A stretch of DNA of 34,965 nt from contig NZ_VFTZ01000038.1 in the NCBI RefSeq assembly GCF_006440775.1, positions 1 to 34,965 on the forward strand. Reading direction: 5' to 3'. The notes below the pieces were generated by a model, which saw only the letters and a list, made by a program, of their open reading frames with translations, was not told the origin of the DNA and did not search any database. The translations under genes were made by a program, and so were the position numbers. Each line of letters opens with the position of its first letter. Position 1 is the stretch's first letter. Source of the DNA: Mesorhizobium sp. B2-7-2 (lineage in GTDB: Bacteria; Pseudomonadota; Alphaproteobacteria; Rhizobiales; Rhizobiaceae). Of this stretch, positions 24,220 through 30,881 are shown piece after piece.

Positions 24220-24459
24220 GGCATTCCCCTTTTTCGTCATTCGTATCGGTGAGGCCGATCCGGCAACTTCACGTCCTAATGTGACAGCACCATCAAGCCT
24301 TTCGGAAATGACCAAAATGTGATGAATCAGCCGGGCTTGTCGGCGGAGCGACGGGTCGGCACCAGACCTCTACAGGGGTCGTCACCGGGGCACGACTGGA
24401 TCGTGCGATTCTCGACCCTATCTTGCGGATCGAACTGCCAATCGTCGTCGAGGACAGCC

Positions 24460-25362
24460 ATGACCGAACCCGTTGCCAAGCCCGCCATCACGCAGCCCCT
24501 GATCACTCAGGCCATGATCGACGCCTATGACGAATACACGCATCTGACGCTCGACCGCCGCCGCTTCATGGAGCAGTTGACGAAGCTGGCGGGCTCTGGT
24601 GCCGCGGCGGCCGCGATCGCGCCGATGCTGGCGGCCAATTCCGCCCAGGCGGCGATCGTCGCCGAGGACGACAGCCGCGTTAAGGGCGAGGACATCACCT
24701 ATCCCGGCTCAAGCGGCGAGATGAAGGGCTATCTGGTCAAGCCCGCGAACCAGTCAGGCAAGCTCGGCTGCGTCATCGTCGTCCACGAGAACCGGGGGCT
24801 GAACCCGCATATTCGCGATGTCGCCCGGCGTGTGGCGCTGGAGGGATTCATCGCATTGGCGCCGGACTTCCTGTCGCCGCTTGGCGGAACGCCCTCCGAC
24901 GAGGACAAGGCCCGCGACATGTTCACCAAGCTCGACGTGGCCAGAGTCGCCGCCGACGGCGTTGCGACGATCGCCTATCTCAAGGGCCTCAAGGATGGCA
25001 ACGGCAAGGTCGGGGCGGTCGGCTTCTGCTGGGGCGGAGGCGCGGTGAACCAACTCGCCGTCCATGCGCCCGATCTCAGCGCCGCCGTCGCCTATTACGG
25101 CATGCAGCCCAAGGCCGAGGACGCTCAAAAGATCAAGGCGCCGCTGCTGCTGCACTATGCCGGGTTGGACGAACGCACCAATGCCGGCATCGACGCCTAT
25201 AAGAAGGCGCTCGACGCCGCCCATGTCGAATACAAGGTGTATGTCTATGAGGGCGCCAACCACGCCTTCAACAACGACACCTCGGCCGCGCGGTATGACA
25301 AAAAGGCCGCCGACCTCGCTTGGGGCCGGACCATCGCTTTCCTGAAGGAGAAGCTGGCCTAG
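24460..25362 (+). CDS. Dienelactone hydrolase family protein with twin-arginine-like export signal
   Basis: A 300-aa alpha/beta hydrolase of the dienelactone hydrolase type. The Cys-Asp-His triad is visible: C190 in GFCWGGG, D237 in AGLDERT and H268 in GANHAF; E110 in VVHENRG matches the conserved glutamate of the family. Before the enzyme domain (starts about 77) lies an unusual N-terminus: about 30 hydrophilic residues, then RRRFMEQL (33-40), a hydrophobic alanine-rich stretch and a cleavage-like AQA^A at 64. This resembles a Tat signal with an N-terminal extension, so periplasmic location is likely. The start is ATG 24460 with GAGGA upstream; the longer upstream frame has no ribosome binding site. 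No aromatic-degradation genes are nearby, so the substrate is unknown. Confidence 0.9.
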   Translation: MTEPVAKPAITQPLITQAMIDAYDEYTHLTLDRRRFMEQLTKLAGSGAAAAAIAPMLAANSAQAAIVAEDDSRVKGEDITYPGSSGEMKGYLVKPANQSGKLGCVIVVHENRGLNPHIRDVARRVALEGFIALAPDFLSPLGGTPSDEDKARDMFTKLDVARVAADGVATIAYLKGLKDGNGKVGAVGFCWGGGAVNQLAVHAPDLSAAVAYYGMQPKAEDAQKIKAPLLLHYAGLDERTNAGIDAYKKALDAAHVEYKVYVYEGANHAFNNDTSAARYDKKAADLAWGRTIAFLKEKLA

Positions 25363-25409
25363 CCGAGCGGTCCAGAGCAATTCCAGGAAGAGTGACAAAC
25401 GGCGACCTT

Positions 25410-25740
25410 TCAAAATCCCTGTGTCGGAGAACCAGGGCGTTTCACTGTTTCACGGAAACGGCGCCGGGAATTGGTTGAAGCCGCCCCAACCTCGTCATTC
25501 TATGGCGGAGCAAGGAGCGCAGCGACGCGGCGCAGACCATAGAATCCATTCCGTGACTTGGAAGCGCCGCCACGGTGCAGAATTCTGCTCCGTTGCACGC
25601 CTTGGCGAAAGTAACGGAATGGATTCCAAGGAGCTTCGCTCCTGCTCCGCCCTGGAATGACGATCGCGATGGGCGTTTCGGCCAATCTCCGAGGCGTGCC
25701 ACCTGCCAACGCAAACAGATCCGACTGGTCAAAATCCCTG
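25410..25740. repeat. 12-bp direct repeats bounding the clover-leaf repeat region
   Basis: TCAAAATCCCTG occurs at 25410-25421 and again, in the same orientation, at 25729-25740. The 307 bases between them contain the whole palindromic element. This could be a target duplication or part of the element; the second copy overlaps sequence shared with the right window edge. Confidence 0.5.
25462..25697. repeat. Clover-leaf-like dispersed palindromic repeat (family C)
   Basis: The 388-bp gap 25363-25750 holds no gene, only this element. The core palindrome runs from CGTCATTC (25493-25500) to GAATGACG (25655-25662). Within it are a left hairpin (ATTCTATGG 25497-25505 with CCATAGAAT 25537-25545), a long-range stem (AATCCATTCCGT 25543-25554 with ACGGAATGGATT 25614-25625), a central palindrome GCAGAATTCTGC (25577-25588) and a right hairpin (25623-25631 with 25651-25658). 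Flanking ATTGG-GAA-CGCC modules are also inverted on both sides. A second copy begins at 34848. Confidence 0.88.
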
Positions 25741-25750
25741 CGCAGTGCCA

Positions 25751-26677
25751 CTAGGCGTTTGCCGCCGGCTTGTGGAAGGCCACCCCTGTGATCACCAGCG
25801 AAATGCCGATGCAGTCGGTAACGCTCGGTACCTGGCGCAGCACGATGACGCCGATCAGTGTCGCGGTGAGCGGCAGGAGCGAGAGCATCAATGCGAAGCT
25901 CGCGCGCGGCAGCCTCGCCATGGCGAGCTGGTCGCAGATGTAGGGGATCACCGAGGAGCAGATGCCGACGCCGATCGCGGCGCCGAGCAGTTGCGGCGAC
26001 GCGAAGGCGGGCATCGCCTCGCGAAAGCCGATGGGCAACACGATAAGGAAAGCGACCGCCATGGCGGCGCCGAGGCCGGCGATGCCGATGCCTGCCTGGG
26101 CGACGCGGTGACCGATCACGATGTAGCCGACGAACAGGGCGCCGTTCAAAAAGGCCCAGAACAAGCCGACCGGATCGCTGGACCATTTCACGTCGATGAG
26201 AAGCAAGGTGCCGACAACGGCAATGGCGAGCGCGGCAAAGTTGCGCCGGCTGCGCAGGCCAACCAGCGCGACCGCGATCGTGCCGACGAATTCGATCGCC
26301 GCCACCAGCGAGATCGGCAACCGGTCGAGCGCCAGATAGAACGAGCAGTTCATCACCGCCAGGCAGATGCCGAAGGCCAGCAACAGAAGTCGTTGAGCGC
26401 GATCGGCGCGGGCGAAAACGCGCCAGGGCCTGGTCAGTGGAGCAAAGACGAGGGCGGCGGTGGCGATGCGCGCCCAGGCCATGCCGAGCACGCCGATCTG
26501 AGCGAAAAGCAGCACGGCGAAGGCCGGCCCCAGATAATGGAACACGGCGCTGACGCAGAACCAGACATGCGGCGGCAACGCGTTGGCCATTCCAGCAAGC
26601 ATGGTGGGGCCGGCGAGGGCGGCGTGCGCATCGGCGGCCGCCAGGTTTGCAGCAGGAATTTGCGTTTGCGTTTTCAT
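25751..26677 (-). CDS. EamA-family exporter (RhtA-like, probable amino acid or metabolite efflux)
   Basis: A 308-aa inner-membrane protein of the drug/metabolite transporter superfamily with about ten membrane segments arranged as two EamA halves (about 36-160 and 170-300). Segments such as FHYLGPAFAVLLFAQIGVLG and LIGVIVLRQVPSVTDCIGIS resemble the RhtA threonine/homoserine exporter subgroup. It is divergent from an Lrp/AsnC-type regulator 88 bp away, the usual arrangement for an amino acid exporter and its sensor, which supports an amino-acid-related substrate. The N-terminal 30 residues are hydrophilic. The start is ATG 26677; a GATAAT sequence lies just upstream but too close to the start to be a confident promoter. 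Confidence 0.88.
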   Translation of the reverse strand: MKTQTQIPAANLAAADAHAALAGPTMLAGMANALPPHVWFCVSAVFHYLGPAFAVLLFAQIGVLGMAWARIATAALVFAPLTRPWRVFARADRAQRLLLLAFGICLAVMNCSFYLALDRLPISLVAAIEFVGTIAVALVGLRSRRNFAALAIAVVGTLLLIDVKWSSDPVGLFWAFLNGALFVGYIVIGHRVAQAGIGIAGLGAAMAVAFLIVLPIGFREAMPAFASPQLLGAAIGVGICSSVIPYICDQLAMARLPRASFALMLSLLPLTATLIGVIVLRQVPSVTDCIGISLVITGVAFHKPAANA

Positions 26678-26765
26678 GCGAGCATTATCGCAGGCGAAAC
26701 TCGCGGATTACATGTGTGATGAATGGCTCGATTGACGCTTTGCTTTCTGATGGGAGAGGTTTGGC

Positions 26766-27242
26766 TTGAAAAACCTTCGAAGTGAAAATGTCGATCTGGA
26801 CGCGATCGACCTGAAGCTCCTGCGGCTCCTGGAAAAGGACGCGCGCATCAGCACTGCGGAACTGGCGCGTGCGGTCGGGCTGTCGGCGCCGAGCGTGGCG
26901 GAGCGCATCCGCAAGCTGCAGGATAACGGCGTGATCGAGGCGTATACGGTCAAGATCAATCCGGCCGCTCTCGGCATGAAGCTGTCCGCATGGCTCAGAA
27001 TCAGGCCGGTGCCGGGACAGCTTTCCGTGGTGGCGGACATCATCCGCGAGCTGCCAGAAATCGCGCAATGCGACCGCGTGACCGGCGAGGACTGCTTCGT
27101 CGCGCTCGCCCATGTCGGCTCAGTGAGCGAGCTCGAGCGGGTGATCGACCGGATCATTCCCTATGCGATGACCAACACCGCGATCATCCAGTCGTCACCG
27201 GTCGAGCCGCGCTCGCCGCTGTGCGGGTTCAAGCGGCCATGA
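26766..27242 (+). CDS. Lrp/AsnC family transcriptional regulator
   Basis: A 158-aa feast/famine regulator. The N-terminal helix-turn-helix (about residues 12-60: LDAIDLKLLRLLEKDARIST, AELARAVGLSAPSVAERIRK, LQDNGVIEAY) is followed by a RAM effector-binding domain (about 65-150) that should oligomerise and bind amino acids. The start is TTG at 26766 with GGGAGAGG (26752-26759) and a 6-nt spacer. It is divergently oriented to the EamA exporter gene and probably controls it. A C103 and C154 are present but not typical metal ligands. Its stop codon runs into a short direct repeat at 27245-27272. Confidence 0.93.
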   Translation: MKNLRSENVDLDAIDLKLLRLLEKDARISTAELARAVGLSAPSVAERIRKLQDNGVIEAYTVKINPAALGMKLSAWLRIRPVPGQLSVVADIIRELPEIAQCDRVTGEDCFVALAHVGSVSELERVIDRIIPYAMTNTAIIQSSPVEPRSPLCGFKRP

Positions 27243-27244
27243 TT

Positions 27245-27272
27245 CGGCGGTTATGACTCGGCAGCTATGACT
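27245..27272 (+). repeat. Two 14-bp tandem units just after the Lrp gene
   Basis: CGGCGGTTATGACT (27245-27258) is followed directly by CGGCAGCTATGACT (27259-27272), 12 of 14 matching. A decayed third unit may overlap the stop codon. Confidence 0.5.
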
Positions 27273-27302
27273 GGTCAGGGAGGATGAGGCAGCGACGATG
27301 AA

Positions 27303-27500
27303 TCAAGCGTGGCCGCGCTTCATGCGCGCCTGCTTTAGAATCACGCGCCAGCGGATCATGTCGAACGGGATGGGTTCGTTGTTGTTGGCGATGTGGAAGA
27401 TCTCATTGTTGACGTTCTTCAGCGATCGCCAGAAATCATAGTCGGTGATGCGTGGATCGGCCGCCAAGCGCTCCACTTCGACGTTGATGTCGGTTTTCAT
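27303..27500 (-). CDS. Hypothetical small protein (65 aa)
   Basis: I do not recognise this 65-aa product. It starts MKTDINVEVERLAADPRITD and is charged, with several aromatic residues (YDFWRSL, IRWRVIL) and an asparagine cluster (NVNNEIFHIANNNEP). No signal peptide or membrane segment is seen, so a small soluble cytosolic protein is likely. Coding is supported by a good ribosome binding site (GAGGA, 6 bases before ATG 27500), and by a mixed, non-shadow amino acid composition. It lies alone between the Lrp gene and the thioesterase gene. Confidence 0.72.
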   Translation of the reverse strand: MKTDINVEVERLAADPRITDYDFWRSLKNVNNEIFHIANNNEPIPFDMIRWRVILKQARMKRGHA

Positions 27501-27608
27501 GCACTATCCTCGCACCGCATTCCGCCAGCCGCCCCCGCGCAAACCCGGTACGGCGGTTTTCGAACGCGCCAGTGAGTCGTTCAACGGACTCAACCGACTT
27601 GTTCACGT

Positions 27609-27631
27609 TAAAACCTTGGTAAGGTTAACGC
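27609..27631. repeat. Inverted repeat downstream of the thioesterase gene
   Basis: GTTAAAACCTT (27609-27619) and AAGGTTAAC (27623-27631) pair around GGT, with a two-base bulge. It lies 14 bases past the thioesterase stop on the minus strand. It could act as a weak terminator (TTTT lies within the 3' arm) or as a protein site. Confidence 0.4.
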
Positions 27632-27645
27632 GAGCGTCCGGCTTT

Positions 27646-28131
27646 TCAAGCGCTCTTGCGCTTGATGCCGATCGAGCGGCCGGCGCGCTCCGGCATCGGT
27701 AACGCTGCATGGGCGGCGCGCATCGCCTCGACCTGGGCCATCACGTCGGCAGGGAAGGGAGCGACCTTCGGTCCTTCCATGTCGACATGCAACGACAGCG
27801 ATTCGGACGTGGCGGCAAGCCAGCCGTCGACGTGGCGGATTTCCTGGTAGGCACGCAGGCGCTTCTCGTCATGGTCGATCAGCTGGAACGAGACATTGAC
27901 CTTGTGGTCGAGGTGCAACTCCTGCACGTAGCAGACATGAACTTCGGCCGTGTAGATGGTAAGGCGTCGCTCCTTGGCGTAGTTCGGCCCCATGCCCATC
28001 AGCTCGAACGCCTGGTCCGAGCAGCGGTCGAACAGGACGTTGTAGTAGGCCATGTTGAGATGGCCGTTATAATCGATCCATTCCTTCTCGATCGCCATTG
28101 GGCCGGAAATGATCGGTGCGGGGATCGTCAT
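27646..28131 (-). CDS. Acyl-CoA thioesterase family protein (hot-dog fold, 4HBT type)
   Basis: A 161-aa single-domain hot-dog protein expected to hydrolyse an acyl-CoA thioester. WIDYNGHLNMAYYNVLFD (18-35) is the 4HBT helix signature; D20, N22, H24 and N26 are the conserved positions. VHVCYVQELHLDHKVNVSFQ and KRLRAYQEIRHVDGWLAATS form the expected beta strands. It resembles the thioesterase module fused to or beside carnitine/betaine dehydrogenases in rhizobia, but no such enzyme is adjacent, so the substrate is open. It is divergent from the FAD-linked oxidase gene, 155 bp away. Confidence 0.88.
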   Translation of the reverse strand: MTIPAPIISGPMAIEKEWIDYNGHLNMAYYNVLFDRCSDQAFELMGMGPNYAKERRLTIYTAEVHVCYVQELHLDHKVNVSFQLIDHDEKRLRAYQEIRHVDGWLAATSESLSLHVDMEGPKVAPFPADVMAQVEAMRAAHAALPMPERAGRSIGIKRKSA

Positions 28132-28286
28132 TTTGGTTTTCCTCGATGGTCGCTGGACGGGGCGGATGGAAGATTACGACGTAGTCGCCACAAGCCTAAT
28201 CGCTTGGCACTTTTCCTAGGATTGCTTTAGGCATCATTCATAGCTGCACTAAAAGCGTGGCCACTGGTCCATTCGCGGAGGAATTC

Positions 28287-29702
28287 ATGGCTTTGAGCGA
28301 CCTCAACCCCGTCGAACGCAACGAGGAAGGCATCGCCGCGGTGCTCGGCATCCTCAAGCAGCGCTTCGGCGAGCGCTTCCAGACCGGCGAGGCGATACGC
28401 GGCCAGCACGCGCACACCACCACCTATATCCCGACCCAGGCGCCGGACGGCGTGGCTTTCGTCGAGACGGCTGCGGACGTGCAGGAGATCGTGCGCGCCT
28501 GCGCCGTCCACCGCGTGCCGGTCATCGCCTTCGGCGTCGGTTCTTCGCTGGAGGGCCACACCAATGCGCCGGGCGGCGGCATTTCCATCGATACGTCGCG
28601 CATGAACCGGATCCTGGCCGTCAACCCGCAGGACCTCGACTGCACAGTCGAGCCCGGCGTGACGCGCGAGGACCTCAACCGGCATCTGCGCGACACCGGC
28701 CTGTTCTTTCCGATCGATCCGGGCGCCAACGCCTCGCTCGGCGGCATGGCGGCGACCAGGGCCTCCGGCACCAACGCGGTGCGCTACGGCACCATGCGCG
28801 AAAACGTGCTGTCGCTGACCGCCGTCATGGCCGACGGCGAGACGGTGACGACCGGCAAGCGGGCGAAGAAAAGCTCGGCCGGCTACGACCTGACGCGGCT
28901 TCTGGTCGGGTCGGAAGGCACGCTCGGCGTCATCACCTCGCTGACGCTGAGGCTGCAGGGCATTCCGCAGGCGATCTCCGGCGGCGTCTGCCCGTTTCCG
29001 AGCCTCGAGGCGGCCTGCAACACGGTGATCGCGACCATCCAGATGGGCATTCCGGTGGCGCGTATCGAGCTGGTCAACGCGCTGCAGATGCGGGCGATGA
29101 AAAACTATTCCAAGCTCGACTATCCGGAGAGCCCGTGCCTGTTCGTCGAGTTCCATGGCAGCGACGCGGGCGTCGCCGAACAGGCCGAAACGTTCGGCAT
29201 GATCGCCGAGGAGCAGGGTGGCGGGCCGTTCCTGTGGACCAGCGTCGCTGAGGAGCGGACAAAGCTCTGGAAGGCGCGGCACGACGCCTATTGGTCGTCG
29301 CTGACGCTGCGCCCCGGCGCCAAGGGGCTTTCGACCGACGTCTGCGTGCCGATCTCGCGGCTTGCCGAATGCGTCACGGAGACCGAGGCCGACATTGCCG
29401 AGATGGGGCTTGTCGCGCCGATCGTCGGCCACGCCGGCGACGGCAATTTCCACGTGCTGGTGCTGATGGATGTCGACAATCCGGACGAGATCGCGCTTGC
29501 CGAGAAATTCGTCTCCAGGCTCAACATGCGCGCGATCGCCATGGAAGGCACCTGCACCGGCGAGCACGGCATCGGCCAGGGCAAGGTCGGCTTCCTGCGC
29601 CACGAACTCGGCCATGGCGTCGATGTCATGCGCACCATCAAGCAGGCGCTCGATCCGCTGAACATCATGAATCCCGGCAAGATCCTGCCGGCGGCGGGCT
29701 GA
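28287..29702 (+). CDS. FAD-linked oxidase, D-lactate dehydrogenase (cytochrome)/GlcD type
   Basis: A 471-aa flavoprotein of the VAO/PCMH family that oxidises a 2-hydroxy acid such as D-lactate. The FAD-binding PP loop is clear (FGVGSSLEGHTNAPGGG, 82-98), then GANASLGGM and VGSEGTLGVIT typical of the flavin domain. The C-terminal FAD-oxidase domain shows GHAGDGNFH (381-389), with metal-binding histidines, EGTCTGEHGIGQGK (420-433) and MNPGKILP near the end. D-lactate is the most likely substrate; glycolate or D-2-hydroxyglutarate are alternatives. The start is ATG 28287 with GGAGG (28277-28281); an upstream in-frame ATG at 28257 has no such site. It converges with the Dyp peroxidase gene, 15 bases apart. 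Confidence 0.92.
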   Translation: MALSDLNPVERNEEGIAAVLGILKQRFGERFQTGEAIRGQHAHTTTYIPTQAPDGVAFVETAADVQEIVRACAVHRVPVIAFGVGSSLEGHTNAPGGGISIDTSRMNRILAVNPQDLDCTVEPGVTREDLNRHLRDTGLFFPIDPGANASLGGMAATRASGTNAVRYGTMRENVLSLTAVMADGETVTTGKRAKKSSAGYDLTRLLVGSEGTLGVITSLTLRLQGIPQAISGGVCPFPSLEAACNTVIATIQMGIPVARIELVNALQMRAMKNYSKLDYPESPCLFVEFHGSDAGVAEQAETFGMIAEEQGGGPFLWTSVAEERTKLWKARHDAYWSSLTLRPGAKGLSTDVCVPISRLAECVTETEADIAEMGLVAPIVGHAGDGNFHVLVLMDVDNPDEIALAEKFVSRLNMRAIAMEGTCTGEHGIGQGKVGFLRHELGHGVDVMRTIKQALDPLNIMNPGKILPAAG

Positions 29703-29717
29703 TCCGCAGGCCGGCGG

Positions 29718-30686
29718 CTATTCGCCCATGCCGTCGGCCAGCTTCTGCAGCATCGGCCGTGTCGGCGCGAAGAAGGTCGTGCCGGTATGCAGGGTGGAGA
29801 AATCGAGCAGCCGGTCGTAGGCGCCGGGCGGCTCGCCGACATACATGCGCTGCAGCATCTTCTCGATCACCCACAGATAGCGGGTGTAGCCGATGAAATA
29901 GGTGCCGAACTCGTTCTGCCCCGGGCGGCCGAACGGCATGTTGTCGCGCAGGATGTCGTATTCGTTGCCGGCGTCGTCCTCGATGGTGGCCAGCGACTTG
30001 TGCGATTTACGCGGCTTGTCGTCGTCATCGATCTCGATGTTGTCGATCTTGGTGCGGCCGATGATCTCTTCCTGGACATGCGTTGGCGTCTCTTTCCAGG
30101 CTGCCATGTTGTGCAGGTACTTCTGCACGACGACATAGCTGCCGCCGGCAAAGTCGCCGTCCTCGTCGCCGATCAAAGCAGAGGCGGGCAGGTCGAGGCC
30201 GGTCGGATTTGCTGTGCCGTCGACAAAGCCCAGGAGGTCGCGCGCATCGAAATAGCGGAAGCCGGACACCTCGTCGGCGACGGTCACGCTGCCGGCCAGG
30301 CGGTCCAGCAGGATGCGCTCGAACTCGAAGCACATGTCGGGCCGCTCGGCGCGGATGTGGAAGAGCAGATCGCCCGGCGTCGAGGGCGCCGAATGCGCCG
30401 AGCCCTCGATCGGCGCGAAGGGTTTCAGCTCGCGCGGCCGGCGGCCGGGCGACAGACGGTTCCAGAGCGCGGCGCCGATGCCGGCGATGCAGGACAGGCG
30501 TCCCGACAAGTCGCGGAAGCCGACATTCTTGACGAGATCGTCGAGCTCGCCCAGCACCGAAGCGACATTCGAAAGCGCGGCCTCGTCGCTGCCGACTGTC
30601 ACAACAAGGAAAATCGCGGCCAGCGACAGCGGAGCGTCCACGCTCTGCGCGTCGATGGGCACTCTGTCCCAGTTCTTGCCTGACAT
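29718..30686 (-). CDS. Dyp-type (dye-decolourising) heme peroxidase
   Basis: A 322-aa heme peroxidase of the Dyp superfamily. The family signature GFVDGTANP (153-161) provides the catalytic D156, H229 (KSHKS) is the expected proximal heme ligand, and R247 (ILRDNMPFG) the distal arginine. There is no signal peptide, so it is probably cytosolic or encapsulin-associated, in the YfeX-like subgroup and not the Tat-exported EfeB type. No encapsulin gene is adjacent. The start is ATG 30686 with GGAG 8 bases upstream. A near-perfect 18-bp palindrome lies 34 bp before the start and could bind a regulator. It is divergent from the AsmA gene. Confidence 0.93.
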   Translation of the reverse strand: MSGKNWDRVPIDAQSVDAPLSLAAIFLVVTVGSDEAALSNVASVLGELDDLVKNVGFRDLSGRLSCIAGIGAALWNRLSPGRRPRELKPFAPIEGSAHSAPSTPGDLLFHIRAERPDMCFEFERILLDRLAGSVTVADEVSGFRYFDARDLLGFVDGTANPTGLDLPASALIGDEDGDFAGGSYVVVQKYLHNMAAWKETPTHVQEEIIGRTKIDNIEIDDDDKPRKSHKSLATIEDDAGNEYDILRDNMPFGRPGQNEFGTYFIGYTRYLWVIEKMLQRMYVGEPPGAYDRLLDFSTLHTGTTFFAPTRPMLQKLADGMGE

Positions 30687-30719
30687 CGGGAACGCTCCGA
30701 GTTGGGTTCGGATTTAGGG

Positions 30720-30737
30720 CGGTCACGAACGTGACCG
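30720..30737. promoter_or_regulatory. Candidate operator upstream of the Dyp peroxidase gene
   Basis: CGGTCACG-AA-CGTGACCG: two perfect 8-bp inverted arms with a 2-bp centre, 34-51 bp upstream of the peroxidase ATG. The position and symmetry suggest a dimeric regulator site. No -35/-10 pair could be assigned with confidence around it. Confidence 0.5.
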
Positions 30738-30881
30738 GAAGGGCGGGAATCTGCAAAAGAGATATCGCGACCGCGAGCCGTCGCGCAACTGGAGACGTTG
30801 GCCGTTGCCGCGCGTTGAATTGCCTCTTTATCGACACGCGGATGCGGGTAGAGTGCGGCTGAGTTTCAACCCGGGAAACAG

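Noticed and set aside
24270..24290. TTCAC-N8-GTGAC dyad between the small DUF gene and the hydrolase, considered as a CRP/FNR site
   Set aside because: The half-sites are in the reverse order and wrong spacing for TGTGA-N6-TCACA.
28204..28225. TTGGCAC followed by TTGC upstream of the FAD-linked oxidase, resembling a sigma-54 promoter
   Set aside because: The GG and GC elements are 18 bases apart, where sigma-54 promoters need about 12, so the spacing is wrong.
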